Assembly (NCBI GenBank): GCA_001600095.1
Contig: BCIX01000002.1
Coordinates: forward strand, 1,860,001 to 1,924,000
Origin: Bullera alba
Lineage: Eukaryota; Basidiomycota; Tremellomycetes; Tremellales; Bulleraceae
Direction: 5' to 3'
DNA: 64,000 nucleotides
Part shown: in pieces, positions 44,683 through 56,871 of the stretch
Layout of the letters: the number at the start of each line of letters is the position of its first letter
Numbering within the stretch: position 1 is the first letter of the stretch
Position numbers and translations under genes: made by a program
Notes under the pieces: generated by a model
Database searches by the model: none
What the model saw: the letters and a program-made list of their open reading frames with translations, nothing else
Told to the model about the DNA's origin: nothing

Positions 44683-45212
44683 TCAGTGGGATGTGATTGA
44701 AAGCAAAAGGTGGTTCAGTCATGCATCCTTCACTGTTCTATATATCGCACACCCCTTCGCTGAGACCGTGTCAGCACACCTTCCGACGCGTCATCCCCCC
44801 CCATCCTTCAGCGTCTCTGGTTGTCTCAGCTTTGGAGGAGGATCGCATGACGATCATCGCATCTTCACTGGAATCGATCGAACGTAAGCACGCGTGGGGT
44901 CCCCATCGATGTCTGACGTAAGCTTGATCCACCGATCTCCCGCAGGCCTACTCAGGGATCGTACTGTGGTTAGGCGCTGGCTTCGCGCGGCGCAAATCTG
45001 GCTCGGCTGCTCGGTGCTGCTCGCTCTGAAGATGCAAACCAGAGTCGCCTCATCTACTTACTGTCTCTGTTTCATCATCCTTTGCTTCAACAAGGCTCAA
45101 GCCTGAGTCCTCGATATCGAACAGCCTTCAAGCCGAGAGACAGGCCAAGCTATCCACCGGACCTGCAAGCTAGAGCCCAATTGCGAAACAGACGGAGCAG
45201 TTCTTGTTGACA
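44683..45212. promoter_or_regulatory. Divergent intergenic region, SDR / CKA1
   Basis: A 530-bp gap. It contains the string TATATATCGC (plus strand, near 44739) as a possible TATA element, but its distance from either ATG leaves its target unclear. Confidence 0.35.
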
Positions 45213-46883
45213 ATGACTGGCGGACACAGCATTGTGAGTATGCGGACTTAGTGTCACTCACGCACATGGTGGCAAGCAGACGTCTGGGCTCCTTCTTGCA
45301 AGCCTGCTATGGAAGCGCTGACGCTCTGGTCTCCGCAGGCCCGCGTGTACCCCGACGTGAACGAGAAGTTGGGCAGATCATGGTGGGACTACGGTAAGTC
45401 CCTTTTAGAAGGCCAATCCATCAATACTCATATCTGCTTCCTTCGACAGACAACCTGGTCGTGCAGTGGGGTATTCAGGACAACTATGAGATCGTCCGAA
45501 AGGTCGGAAGAGGGAAATACTCCGAGGTAAGTCGTTCGCTTTAGTACTGTAATGCGCTCGCAGCAGGGAGGAAGCTGAGACCATACCTTCCCCTTGTAGG
45601 TATTCGAGTCGGTACACCTGCCGACAAATCAGAAGTGTATTGTCAAAGTACTCAAGCCGGTCAAGAAGAAGAAGATCAAGAGGGAAATCAAGATTTTGCA
45701 GAATTTGGCAGGCGGACCCAATGTCATTGGCTTGCTGGACGTTGTCAGGGACAGCCAGGTGGGTGATACGACCGCGACGCGCTAGAGGCTCGAGGAGACT
45801 GCCAGCCAGCACAACAAGTCGTATTCCGAATCCTGAAAGATCTAATGCTGATCCCCTACAGTCCAAGACACCGTCAATCGTGTCAGAATACGTCAACGTG
45901 AGCTGAACCACTCGGCTATACCAGTGTACAGCTGACTCGGCTTCGCAGAACACCGAGTTCAAGACCCTTTACCCCAAATTCACCGACTTCGACGTTCGGT
46001 ACTACGTCTTCGAGCTGCTCAAAGCTTTGGATTTCTGTCATTCCAAGGGTATCATGCACCGAGATGTCAAGCCCCACAACGTCATGATAGATCACGAAAA
46101 GAGACAGGTAGGTGTCGACCATCCTTGTTCAGCTTCAATGAACTTGGAGATGTGAAAGCTGATCACCTTGATTAGCTACGTCTGATCGACTGGGGATTGG
46201 CAGAATTCTACCATCCTGGAACAGAATACAATGTCAGAGTCGCGTCGAGGTACTTCAAGGGACCCGAGTTGTTGGTGGATTTCCAGGAGTACGACTATGG
46301 ACTGGACATGTGGAGTTTGGGCTGCATGTACGCGAGCATGGTGAGTCAACACTTCATGTTTTGTAAACAGCGACTGGAGCTCATCCATGATGTAGATATT
46401 CCGAAAAGAGCCCTTCTTCCACGGACACGACAACGCCGATCAACTGGTCAAGATCGCCAAGATCCTGGGTACGGACGAGCTATTCGCTTAGTAAGTTTTC
46501 CCTCAGGTCCATACTCGATGGCACGCTGATCAAATTTAGCCTGGAACGATACGAGATCGACCTGGATTCCCAATTCGACGACATTCTCGGTCGATACCCA
46601 CGCAAGCCATGGTCTAGGTTCATCACCTCGGGTGGGTAGTGTGCATCTTGTGATATCATGGCGCCTTGCTGACGAGACTTTAAGAGAACCAGAGATACAT
46701 ATCGAACGAGGCGATTGACTTTTTGGACAAACTACTGCGATACGACCATCAGGAGCGATTGACGGCGAAAGAGGCCCAGGATCATCCATACTTCTGTGGG
46801 TGGCATATTCGCTCGGCGAAGCCAATACTAACATACAATCCTTAGCGCCCGTGGTCGAGGCAGCGGCGAAGGCAAAGAAGTAG
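45213..46883 (+). CDS. CKA1: Casein kinase 2 catalytic subunit alpha
   Basis: About ten exons. Exon 1 (45213..45233) encodes only MTGGHSI; others include 45339..45393, 45450..45526, 45600..45758, 45862..45897, 45949..46107 and 46176..46340. The sequence is close to the CK2 alpha consensus: [19 protein letters not shown], the glycine loop [15 protein letters not shown], the lysine-rich [19 protein letters not shown] cluster, [15 protein letters not shown], the CK2-typical DWG in [20 protein letters not shown] and [20 protein letters not shown]. It ends [13 protein letters not shown]2 alpha is a constitutively active acidophilic Ser/Thr kinase of nucleus and cytoplasm that pairs with a beta subunit. 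All catalytic residues are present. Confidence 0.95.
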
Positions 46884-47290
46884 AGCGATTCGCGAGACCC
46901 GCTCCTCATACCCGAGCAAGTCACGTCGAATCGAACCTTCTCGGCCTCGTCACGAAGTTCCTTGTCGTGTCTTCACAGTCATAGATGTAGATATGTAGAC
47001 TGTACCCTGTTCCTTTCTTCCGGGCACTCATGCACGCCTCTCGTCGAGCTCGACTGACAGCGTGATGTTACCGTCTACTCAGGCGCCCAACACGTAGATG
47101 CCGCCTCTAATCAACCGTCAGTGAAGACGGTGCAATTGCGAGCGGAAGAAGCCTGATAGTATTCGTACATGGCTGCTGAGCTATATACACGAATCGCATG
47201 AGCGACTCGTCGCTGATCTGCGTTTTCCGACCTCGCATCTTGAGTTCACCATCTTCATTCTTCCTCGTCCAGCTTCTCTGGACCCTTTCG
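46884..47290. other. Convergent 3' intergenic region, CKA1 / RDS3
   Basis: A 407-bp gap between two stop codons. The 3' UTRs of both genes presumably meet here; no gene is seen. Confidence 0.35.
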
Positions 47291-48083
47291 CTAGCCCTTT
47301 TTAAACTGCCCTCCTTGTTGTATACCCAACTTCTTCCGTTCGTAGAATGCATCTACACGACTTGCACCCATCTGCATGTTGTCAGTCATCAACATTCGCG
47401 AACATAGGCCTAGATGTACTCACGTTGATGATCCTCACGCAACCATCCCTGTCTTTCTCCAGTCGGGTACACTCGGTGCAGTAATACGCATCGGACACAG
47501 CTGAATGCAGTCAGCAACGGCCCACTGAGATGAAGAGAGTGTGTACTTACCGGGCGAAGAGCAGATGATGCACTTGCCAGCCGACTGGCCGACTACACAC
47601 GCTCATCAGCCCCGCTCACACTGACATTGAGAGAGGACTCACAGGAACACTCGTCGCATATCCTCACGAGGGTCATAGGTCGGACGTAGGAATCACACAC
47701 TGGGCTAAAGAGGCGTTAGCTGAGAATCATACAATCTTCAGCTGTGGAAGTCGCTGTCCTGATCGGCACATGGACCTTTCCGGCTGAACCAGGAGGAAAG
47801 CCGCCTGACTCACCATTTACCATCGCATCTCTCGCACATTCGGCCAATGGCTACGAGCATCTTAGGTCAGCTGAGAAGCGCCGGAAACAGCCTCAGGAAG
47901 CTCACCGATGCCTGGCTGTCGGCGACACATGAGCAGATCTAGACAACGACATCAGCTTACGAAGAAGACCTCGTCTGGAGGCTTTTCCAAGCTGAGCAGG
48001 GCGTACCTGGGTGATGTTTGGACTAGTGAGCTAGGTCAGCTGGTGCCCGAATTGAAGTGCGTGATGTGTCAGCTACTCACCAT
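47291..48083 (-). CDS. RDS3: SF3b subunit RDS3 (PHF5A)
   Basis: At least eight very short exons. The first are 48083..48081 (just ATG), 48022..48007, 47938..47906 and 47850..47814; the stop is at 47293..47291. The joined protein starts [20 protein letters not shown] and continues [40 protein letters not shown] and [19 protein letters not shown]. It ends [17 protein letters not shown]. The CxxC zinc knuckles and length of about 110 residues match RDS3/PHF5A, the knotted zinc protein of SF3b that with SF3B1 cradles the branch-site adenosine in U2 snRNP. The start codon is the last complete codon before the first donor (ATG|GTGAG), so the rest of that exon is 5' UTR; an upstream ATG (48177) is in another frame. 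Confidence 0.9.
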
Positions 48084-48589
48084 TCTGTAATTCCTTAAAA
48101 CGTTGTTCTTTCAGTAAGGTAGAGAGGAAGTTGGGCGTTAACAGCATGAGCTGTAGCAAGTTGACCGCGCCTCTCGACATTTGCACAACAAACGACCGGT
48201 GCGGTGCGGAACCAAATTTGCCACCCATTCGTGAGATTCAGCTCCTGCTGGACCAGCTGCGTCCCATACATCCTGCTGAATAAGCAGCCTGTAGCCTAGG
48301 ACCTAGACCGCGGTGCCGCCAACTGCTAGCAGCTGCTAGTGCAGTCTCGCACAATCTCGTAACACACGTTGATTCATCATGATCAAAGCTACGATATCCA
48401 ACATACATGATTAAAGAAAGAGATGGCAGGAGCAGATCGGGGTAAAGACCAAAAAAAGTGGGAGGCAGAAGTCCGGACGGTGGTTGGGGGGTATCTAAAT
48501 GAGGGTGGCGTCCATTGTAGGTGGGTCGTTAGACTTTATGTACAGGTCGAGTGTAGTTTTGGTGGGATGATGGCGGTTTGAGATTCTTT
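48084..48589. promoter_or_regulatory. Upstream region of RDS3 and 3' end of HAL/NPR-type kinase
   Basis: A 506-bp interval between two minus-strand genes. The part next to RDS3 (to about 48180) contains its 5' UTR with an out-of-frame ATG at 48177 (33 codons to the splice site). The rest is promoter and the kinase 3' UTR. Confidence 0.4.
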
Positions 48590-51181
48590 TTACATCTTGA
48601 CAATGTCCATACCGGCCGATGTGTGCGCGTGGCCATTGACCTCTCCCTCAACGCACACCTCCACCGACATCATCCACGGGTCCTTGAGCGCCTCGTCGAT
48701 CGATATCCTCGTCTTGGGATCGGGGTCCAGCATCTGCTTGATGACATTTCTGCAATCCCTCGGGGTGAGGTTGTTGAGAGGAGAGGGCGTGGGGTGGTGC
48801 TGTGCCTCGGCCAACGGTTGCTTGGGCGAGTAAGCCTGGAGGTAGGCGTGGAAAGTAGGATCCGAGGCTTTGGCGACTCGCCAGGGAAGTTCCTGGAACT
48901 GCATGCAGTAGAAAACGATTGCGGCTGCCCACACGTCGACTTGTCGAGCATCGTATTCTGCAGGACGGGTCAGCGTACGCCTTCTGTAGCTTAGCACCGA
49001 CTCACCTTTCTGCTCGAACAACTCAGGGGCAATGTATGGTTCAGAACCGCACAGGCCTTTACTCAAATGCGTCTTCTTCTCCCAGCACATCCTAAAGACA
49101 TCGGACACTCCGAAGTCGGTAATCTAATTCCGTGGTCAGACCGCGTTCGCCACCGATTTGATCGCTATGCTCACCTTGACGTGACCCCTGCCATCTAGTA
49201 ACAGGTTCTCCGGCTTGATGTCTCTATGCGCAACACCCATGGAATGCAGGTACTGAATACCCAAGAGGATCTGCTTGAAGGTACACTCGACTTCACCGCT
49301 CGACATGCCCCCTTTCTTGATGGCGGCGTACAAGTCACCACCTGGGCAGTACTCCATGACCTCACACCAATGATGCGCTTCGTCCTGAACCAAGTCGACC
49401 GTTTCGACAATGTTGACGTGGTGCAATGTCGAGGAGATACAGAACTCAGAGGTGAGCTTCTTGACGTAGTCTTTCTCCGTCTCGTTCTTTCTCCTTTTCC
49501 GGAATTCCTGAAAGCAGACATCAGCATGCGCAGGAACTCAGAGCTCGAACTCACCTTGACAGCGTATAGCTTCTCTTCTCTTCGGTCCCACTTGTGCGCT
49601 AGTCGCACAACGGCCGTGGCTCCCTTTCCAATAGCTGCTTTGTCGCAGACACCGTACTTCTTCAGCAGACTAGCTGTCGATTGATTATCCCCATAGGCTC
49701 CCTCGGAACCCTTGGTAGATCCTCTATCGCTTCCCGCCTGACTGGCTTTCCGGCCCAACTTGCCATGAGACGAGTCACCCATACCGATCAGGTCCTTCAG
49801 AGTGAACTTGTTACCGCTACTGTGGTCGTCCTTCTTGACCACGGCGACGGGCTGGCCGGCAATCGTAGTGTGCGCCTTGCTTGGATCCGCCTTGACAATT
49901 TTGGGACCTTTCTCATCACCGTTGGCGGACTTGTCAGATTTGCCAGACAGTCTGCGAGTGAGGAACGGCGTAGTTCGGCCGTCGGTCGGCGCAGTCGCAT
50001 GCGGATCGCCCTTGTCGGAGAGTCGACGGCGAAGAGAGGGCGCACGGGAGGGCGGACGGGAGTGCTCGCTATCTGAGGGAGCGAACGGCGGCGTGCCGGG
50101 AGTAGGTGGGGGAGATGTGGTGGAATCCCGGCTGGCGGCGGGAGCTGGCGAGACACCTCTCTTGGGACTCGCTCGGCCATTTGTCGCGTGATGCTTCTCA
50201 TGACGATCCTCGGCCTTGTCGTGCTTGTCGAGCTTTTCCTGCTTGTGCTTCTCCTTCGATCCGTCCAAGTGGAACATGTCTCCGTGGAACATCTTGTGCA
50301 AGAACGACTTCTTCTCACCGATAGCACCGAGCATAGGTGGCTTGCCAGGATTCGAGCCTGACCGACTATTGCGCATGTTCGAGCTGGGCGCTGGTGGGGG
50401 TCCATCCTTCGCAGACATGGGGTGAAGATGCGACGCATGATCCCGATGTTCCTTGACAGACGCCGCAGATGGGTTTCTCGACATGGGTGTCTGAGCACCG
50501 CTGCCACCAGCAGGCGGAATTGTCATGCCTTGAGGGAGGGTAGGGGTGTTGGCACCGGAGTTCGCAACCGAGTTGAGTGGTCGGACTAGACGCAATCAGT
50601 GTCAATCCCGTAGGCAGTAGACACGCCAAGTGAGGTAAGAAGAAACGCCCTGCTCACAGTGTGGGAACGGAAATGACGAATCTGCCACCAGCCTATGTGC
50701 TGGGAAATCATCGCGGTTCTCCTCGACAGATCCGTGAGTGGGCACGCCCGATGCAAGACCTCCAGTCTCATTCAATGAGTATAGGTTGGTATCTAATGGA
50801 GCGAAGGAGTTGGCGGTGCTCGGTGGCGGGTTTACGTGCAAGGGGGATGGGCCGGGAAGTTTGCCATGGTGAGGAGGAGAATGTAGCTCGACGTCAGAGT
50901 CGGGAGTCGCTGGATGTGACGAGGGTGTCAAGGCTGGAGTGGCGGTGGGTTTGCTGTCATGGGGAGGGAGGGCGACTGAGCCGTTGGCTTGTCCAGCCGA
51001 GGCCTGACTGTTTGGGCCCTGAGGATCGGCGAGGAATGGGTGATCTATGTTGAGTTTCTGGAACTACACGCCAGTCAGATCATTTGCCATAGGCTTGACA
51101 GGATATACTCACCTCTCTATCATCTGGCACCACATCGTCGTCACCCTCTTCTATCGAGGTGGGGACTGTCGTGGCAGTCAT
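48590..51181 (-). CDS. HAL/NPR-type serine/threonine kinase with long disordered N-terminus
   Basis: Multi-exon gene from 51181 ([20 protein letters not shown]; exon 1 51181..51113) to 48590 (SAGMDIVKM). The N-terminal half is low-complexity: Ser/Pro/Thr, His/Lys and Arg-rich, with repeated [10 protein letters not shown] / [10 protein letters not shown] motifs that look like basophilic phosphorylation sites. The kinase domain has the glycine loop [26 protein letters not shown] (beta-3 lysine), [46 protein letters not shown] and the family signature [17 protein letters not shown]. The activation segment and [20 protein letters not shown] match the fungal HAL4/HAL5/NPR1 group, which controls plasma-membrane transporters and ion homeostasis. 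Exact orthology is not resolved. The start is the first ATG in frame upstream of the splice-consistent exon 1. Confidence 0.82.
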
Positions 51182-53045
51182 ATCGGAAGAGATGGCGGAG
51201 ATTGAGCTGGAGATCTGAGGAGACACCAGATGTAAGTTTGCGCTTCCAGGCGTTTTATTAATAGGCTGTTTGTGACAGTAGAATGCGCTCGGTGATGTCT
51301 GTCTGGTACCGGGTACGATCGGAGTGGTCTGCGCGGCCACGATGTCATGATCGGCGAGGGTCGTTTCGAAAAGGGGGTCGGGGTCACCGAGATGATGAAG
51401 GGAGAGTCACGTTTGACATCACGCGTGACCAAAGGCGATATGGACGAGCACGTGTATTCGGATGATAGCGGACCAGTAAGAGTAGTTGTGTACGTTGTTG
51501 TTCGAGAGGACAAGATGGGCGTAGTAGGTAGGGTATTGTTGTTTGTGCAGTGTAGGATATAGTGGCGAGGAGCGAAACGTGGGCAGATGGCTCTGTCAGC
51601 GATTGTTCTGCCATCGAGTGATCACGTCTCCATTCAACACTAGCGACACATCCCACACCACCCTTCAGACCACCCTGCGAGCAACAAGACGCACTTCCGC
51701 GATGTCCACAGCTGTACCGGCCGCCTGACGAATGAGGGGTGGGAGATGACGAAGAACGCGCTAAACTCACCTGTTTTGTCCAGAGGGCGATCCTTGTCTT
51801 TGTACAGTGTTATGCACAAGGGTCCTTGTTATCTCCTTTGGTGACCAACGTGCGCTACGACCTCGGCGTCAGTTTCGTGTGGGAACCTCGCTGTGATCGC
51901 CTTGGACGGGGTTGATGATCTGGACGAGGACGGCTGGTGACAGTCTTTTGTAATGGTTGTAACCGGGCTTTGGGAGTGAAAAGCCAGCTTTGGCTAAAGG
52001 GTCTCGCTTGCTGACTTACAAGGCTGAAACTTTGCTTGCTTGATCCTCTAGAGACAACGGGTGGATGCGATGTGAGGATGCAGCTGACCAAGATGACTCG
52101 CTGTGATGCGCGATGGGTGTATGCAATGCACGCTGGAGCTCACTCCTCTTGAGGGATTTTCCTCTGCTGGCACTGCTGCTGGCTTCTGCGCTGGCTGTAC
52201 TAACACGTACTTTTGGCTGCTGGCGGCGGCGGCGAGCGTTTGATTACGTTCGAGCTTACTCTATTTGGCCCGCTGGCTCGTCTACTTTTATTTTTGGGTC
52301 CAGTGCCGGGATCATTCAGATTTCAGCCTAAATTCAGCGCAGAGTTCGCCAGTCGCCACTGGAATGTCCGGAGCCGGGGCTGCTAACTGCTTCATTGGAA
52401 TTTAGACGAGCCAACGACGAGAGATGCTATCCACTCTCATCGCTATACGAGATGACGACTGTCGCTACACCACCAGACTGCTGCGATGCCTATTCACGTA
52501 TCTACCACCTCTTGGTGTTGAAGCTGTATGGAGATGTGTGGTGACACGGCCGGCCCCGGGACGGCGGGAACGTCGATCAATGGCAACATGATATGAGGGA
52601 TTTACAGGCGAGTATTTGACTTTCGTCTGACTAAGTATACCTTATTGTACGGCGCACAGATGTCTACTTACTGGCTATATCCAAGATCTGGTAGCCATCG
52701 TGCGCCACTGCAGGCCACTGCTGATCGAAGGACAGCTGTATCTCCAATCATGCAACGCTGCTCCGAGATCCGAGGAGAACGACATCGTAGGCGAGTCCTG
52801 GCAGGTCCTGCCCCTGGCGAGTCAGCAGCTCGCGAGTGAACGCTCGGCGGCGGTCTCCGCCTCCTGGCGGCTGGGTGACGTCAGACAAACAATCTCCCAC
52901 CTGCGTTGGCCAAGCGTTGGCTCTGGATGAGCCAACCCAGTACGCTGCTTCGGTGGAATGGATGTTGAACATTGAACTCGACTCCGTACTTACCACCTGA
53001 TAACCAGTCCTATCGAAGCCACACGTCTGCAACTACACCTTCAAC
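51182..53045. promoter_or_regulatory. Long divergent intergenic region, HAL-type kinase / small protein
   Basis: A 1.86-kb gap between divergent starts. Open frames here are short, lack domains and do not connect by splice sites. It probably includes a long kinase 5' UTR, possibly with an upstream intron. No clear repeat is seen. Confidence 0.35.
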
Positions 53046-53590
53046 ATGAACACCACAGCCACGACAGCAGGAATCTCGACCGCCGGCGCAACCCAGCCAC
53101 CCGTATCGTCCGACACTTCAGGCGGGCCCGCTGCTTCCAACTCGGTCGCGCCGCCGAGCGTGGTTGCTGATGTCGATTATCCAAATGTCCCCGAGACGAC
53201 GGAACCTCAGCAGGGTGAGTGAGAAATGCTTTGACCTCGGCAGACATACAGGGGTTTGCAGCCAGCGGGATCGGGTCGGGTCAACCAGGTTGGAGAGGGG
53301 ACATCTGGATTGTATTCGCTGACGAAGATCTGCCATAGCTGCTACAGGTCCCGGTACGGGCGGTATAGTCGACAACTCCAACAAGCCCTCCTTCAAAGAG
53401 CAGGTAAGTCGGTACTCACCGATCTCTTCCTATGGCCACTACGCAACACACCTTGTCGTCGACATGCTGAGCCATGGTTAACGCCCACTAGGTCGCCGGG
53501 TACGCTAAGAAGGCCCATGGAACAGTATTCAACAACAAAGAGGAGAAGGAGTTCGGGGACAAGTTGACCAAAGGCACAGCGGGGGTCTGA
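53046..53590 (+). CDS. Small hydrophilic protein, conserved-looking
   Basis: Three exons: 53046..53214, 53348..53403, 53492..53590 (107 residues), all in phase. The N-terminus is Thr/Ala/Ser-rich (MNTTATTAGISTAGATQPPV), then VADVDYPNVPETTEPQQG, then the charged core NKPSFKEQVAGYAKKAHGTV and FNNKEEKEFGDKLTKGTAGV. The core resembles small stress-associated fungal proteins in composition, but I cannot name the family. No signal peptide or membrane segment is seen. It sits alone after a 1.86-kb promoter region, which is unusual for so small a gene and hints at complex regulation. Confidence 0.65.
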
Positions 53591-53918
53591 GCACCCAGGG
53601 CCGATTAGTCGCAGATCGGCGAGAAGTCAGAAGTACACGGCCTTGAGACATCCCAGAGGAAGACCCGGCAGGAGTCGATGCGACGGGAGGTAACACTGGA
53701 CAACACTACATCAATGGATTAATCATGATGACAATTTCTCGTGGCCACGTAACTGTGTGTCACTAATACTTCTATTCCTCCACGTTTCTCGATATTTGGT
53801 CGACAAAATTAGACGACCAAATCGCCTCTATCCTCCTCTATCGCTCTTGATGCTTCTATGCCGAGAAACCCTCTGACACCGGCTCTCCTTATCCCCGTGA
53901 GATGATTCAGTCACATCG
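53591..53918. other. Convergent 3' intergenic region
   Basis: A 328-bp gap between the small protein and the Sds3-like gene. No gene is seen. Confidence 0.3.
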
Positions 53919-56871
53919 CTATGGTCGGCTCGTGGTGCCTGCCGGCGTCGCGCTTGGATTGGGACTCGCAAACGGCGATTGACGGGCTGACCGGCGTTAG
54001 CTCTCATCTCTCCATGCTTTACTTGGCACACTCACGCCCTAATCCTAAAACACCCGTTGTCGGTGGGCTGAGGACAGAGTTGCCCGCCGTTTTCTGCCCA
54101 TACAGCCCCGTACCACCGGTGCCGTTGGCAGAATTGCCATTAGGAGGAGGAGGGACCGGACTGCTAGTCGCTACCGGAGGCGAGATGCTGGGCTTCGTAT
54201 TGAGGTATTCGGACAATCCAGGGAATCTACTCGTAGTTGTCGGTTGACTCGGTTGACTCGGCTGCACCAGATGTGGACCTGGCTGATTCGTGATCGACTG
54301 CTGCAGAGGACTTTGCGTTGTCTGAGGCTGGGTGACAGGCCTGGAAGCAGTGCTTTCGTCGGCTTTTGGAGGGGCGTGATCCTTTCCGCCTCCGTGACTG
54401 TTCCCATTTCCATTTCCATTGCCGACTCCAGCTCCAGCTCCCGTTCCATTCAGCATGGAGTGGGATAATGGCGGACCGAACCTTTCGCTCTTCCCCAGAC
54501 TCGTCGTTCCATTTGGTCCACCCGCTCCGCTCTGTCCCTGTGATCCCGGCTGACTCTGCTGGGCTTGTGCTTGCGGTGCATCGGACAGATTGGTCGGACT
54601 CGAGCTATACCCTCCATAAGGCCTAGACTGTGGCCACATCGAGCTCATGGAATGCGCTCCATGTCCTCCTATACTGGACGTAGAGCCAGAACTCGAGGTC
54701 GACGCCACTGGTTTCCGCGACTCGAACATGTCCGATGTGGTGGGCACTGTCCTGCCCTCCCGCCTTGCCTGGGGAATACTCGTATGCTGTGTCGAGGTCG
54801 CTGGTGGTGGTTGGTTTTGGGGTGTGTTCTGGACCGTACGACTGGGTCCAGCAACACTCTGACTCGTCGAAGGCACCCCGTTACTGACCACAGAGGCGTA
54901 GTTTGGGCGGTTGAGCGTGATAGGGTATGAAGGACTTGAGTAGCTTTGTGGAATGTGATTCTGGGACATTCCGCTGGGATGTTGCTGAGGGGGAACGTAG
55001 ATGGCAGGTGAAGCATGCCGAGAGGGTTGAGCAGCGCGCCGAGGCTGGAGCGAGCAGTGTGAGCGCTTGCGTCTCGACCGCATTCGACCCAATCCGCACT
55101 CACCTCCATCATGGCCAGATCCGCAGCGGCTTCATCATGATTCAACTTGTTTGGCGCAGCTCCACTTGACCAATCCACCCCTCGGTATCCCCTCCGTTCA
55201 CTCGCTTTCGGCACGGGTTTCACTGCACCCGCAATGGTCAGTACGCCACATTTCGACTGAATACACTATCCTCACCCATTCTAGGTGTTTCGATCTCGTT
55301 TTTCTCCCTCGCCAGTCTACGTCGTTTACTCCAAGTCTGTTCAAACTCCTCCCAGTGCATCTTGTCTCGTTGATCCTAGGTGGGACGTCAGAAACGGCTA
55401 GTCTAGGTCTGGAGGATTGTACTCACTGTCCACCATGACCACACATGATTCCGCTCTGCTTCTCGAACTCGCTTGAGCTCAGCCAACGTCTCATGGTGCC
55501 GCCGGGAGGCAACTTCGTGCAGCCTCTCCCGCCGACTCGATAGCGTTTGGTGGAGATATGTGAGCGCCGGATGTGTGCCTATCGTACTCATCAGTCAGAT
55601 TTCTTCCAGACACTCCTGAACACATCGAGCGACAGCAGGCTATGACTCACCTTTAATGATCATTTCCTCTTCTGCAGCTGCCTCCTCCATTCGTTCGACA
55701 TACAGCTTGTCCCGCAGAGCTGCAAACTTGATTTCCAGCATAAGCAACGACCGCATGATTGCCGAGGTTGGGGGCGGGGCATGAGATGGGTGATTGGATC
55801 TAGTAGGCGGGGCGAGAGATGTTGTCGGATCTGGTGGGTGACAGCGGTATGATCAGCGCCTTGCTATCCCCAACTCCTTGCTTAACTCACAAGCTGGCTC
55901 GACGTCTATTTGAGCGTTTGCACCATTCACCTGCTCTGCTATCTGCTGCTCTTCTACCGGCTCGACAGCACCATCCTGCTCTGCCTCGAGCACCTGTTGA
56001 CCGCCCTCGACCTCGGCAGCATCCTCATCGGGATCGACGACGATGGACCGGTCTCCGGGACGCATAGTCACGTCCCCGTCCTCTTCGCTGAGGACATCGG
56101 GGTCGACTGCTCCATTGCTCATCTCCTGATCACCAGACACTGTGCCATTGGGTTCCTCCTGAGCATCCTTGGTTGATACACTAGCAGTGGTGTCCGCTGA
56201 GGGCGCATCGAGAGGATCGATGCCGACTACAGGGCGTTCATCGTGCTGTCCCATGATGGATCCCGTCCGGGGCAGGGTCTTGGGCCTCAGTGTGGTCGAC
56301 GGGGGAGGGGGAGGAGTTAACGATGGGGATCCGGAGAATGATCGGGATTGGGAGCGGCTTCGAACGCGCTTGAAGCTGGAGTCAGAGGTGAGCTCAGGCA
56401 TCGCAGGGGAGAATGGAATAGCGTCGGCGGACGGAGAAGGCTCATAAGGAGCGTCCGTAGCTATGGGCAGCAACGGAGTGCTCGTGGTAGGATTTGCTGG
56501 GCGGAGCATGGAACTCACTGTTTCGGTGAATGAACCGGTTGTTGATCATCCTCGTCGTCGTCCTCTATCTCTTCCCGGTGATTGACGAGGGAGGTCACCT
56601 CTGCTGGAGCTTCATCATCCTCCATGTCGTTCTCGTTGATATCCATCCCGTCGTTGTCGGATTCCTCCTCTGTCAACTCGCTTTCTGTCAATATAGGCGC
56701 AGTCGAGCTTGTGGGTGATCTCCTCTCCCTGTCCTCTTTGTCCATTGACCCCGAGCGCGCTGATATCGGGGAGAGCGACCTTGATCTGGAGGGCCCAGCG
56801 GCTGATACTGGGTCGAGGTTTGGTGAGGGTGATGCTGAGGACAGAGGTGAAGAACCTCTCGACGAGGGCAT
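53919..56871 (-). CDS. Sds3/Dep1-like subunit of the Rpd3L histone deacetylase complex
   Basis: Multi-exon gene from 56871 (MPSSRGSSPLSSASPSPNLD) to 53919. The N-terminal third is acidic and Ser-rich. The Sds3-like core is read from successive exons: AIMRSLLMLEIKFAALRDKL then YVERMEEAAAEEEMIIKG, HPALTYLHQTLSSRRERLHE, and HETLAELKRVREAERNHVWS with WW. This is the Sds3/BRMS1/Dep1 signature (RDKLY... G-HP... R..RL... EAER..W). The C-terminal half is Ser/Pro/Gln-rich with Asn-Gly repeats and ends SPFASPNPSATPAGTTSRP in a last exon (53986..53919). Reading through the GTGAGT at 54035 instead would give a stop at 54019. The family scaffolds Sin3-Rpd3 histone deacetylase and represses transcription. 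Which paralogue (Sds3 or Dep1) is not settled. An alternative start at 57054 is less likely. Confidence 0.7.

Noticed and set aside
44683..44722. Upstream ATG for the SDR gene
   Set aside because: Its frame does not splice in phase to exon 2, while ATG 44682 does.
53828..53986. Last exon of the Sds3-like gene read as NRRLRVPIQARRRQ
   Set aside because: That frame is out of phase with the preceding exon. The in-phase reading gives a Ser/Pro-rich tail ending at 53919.
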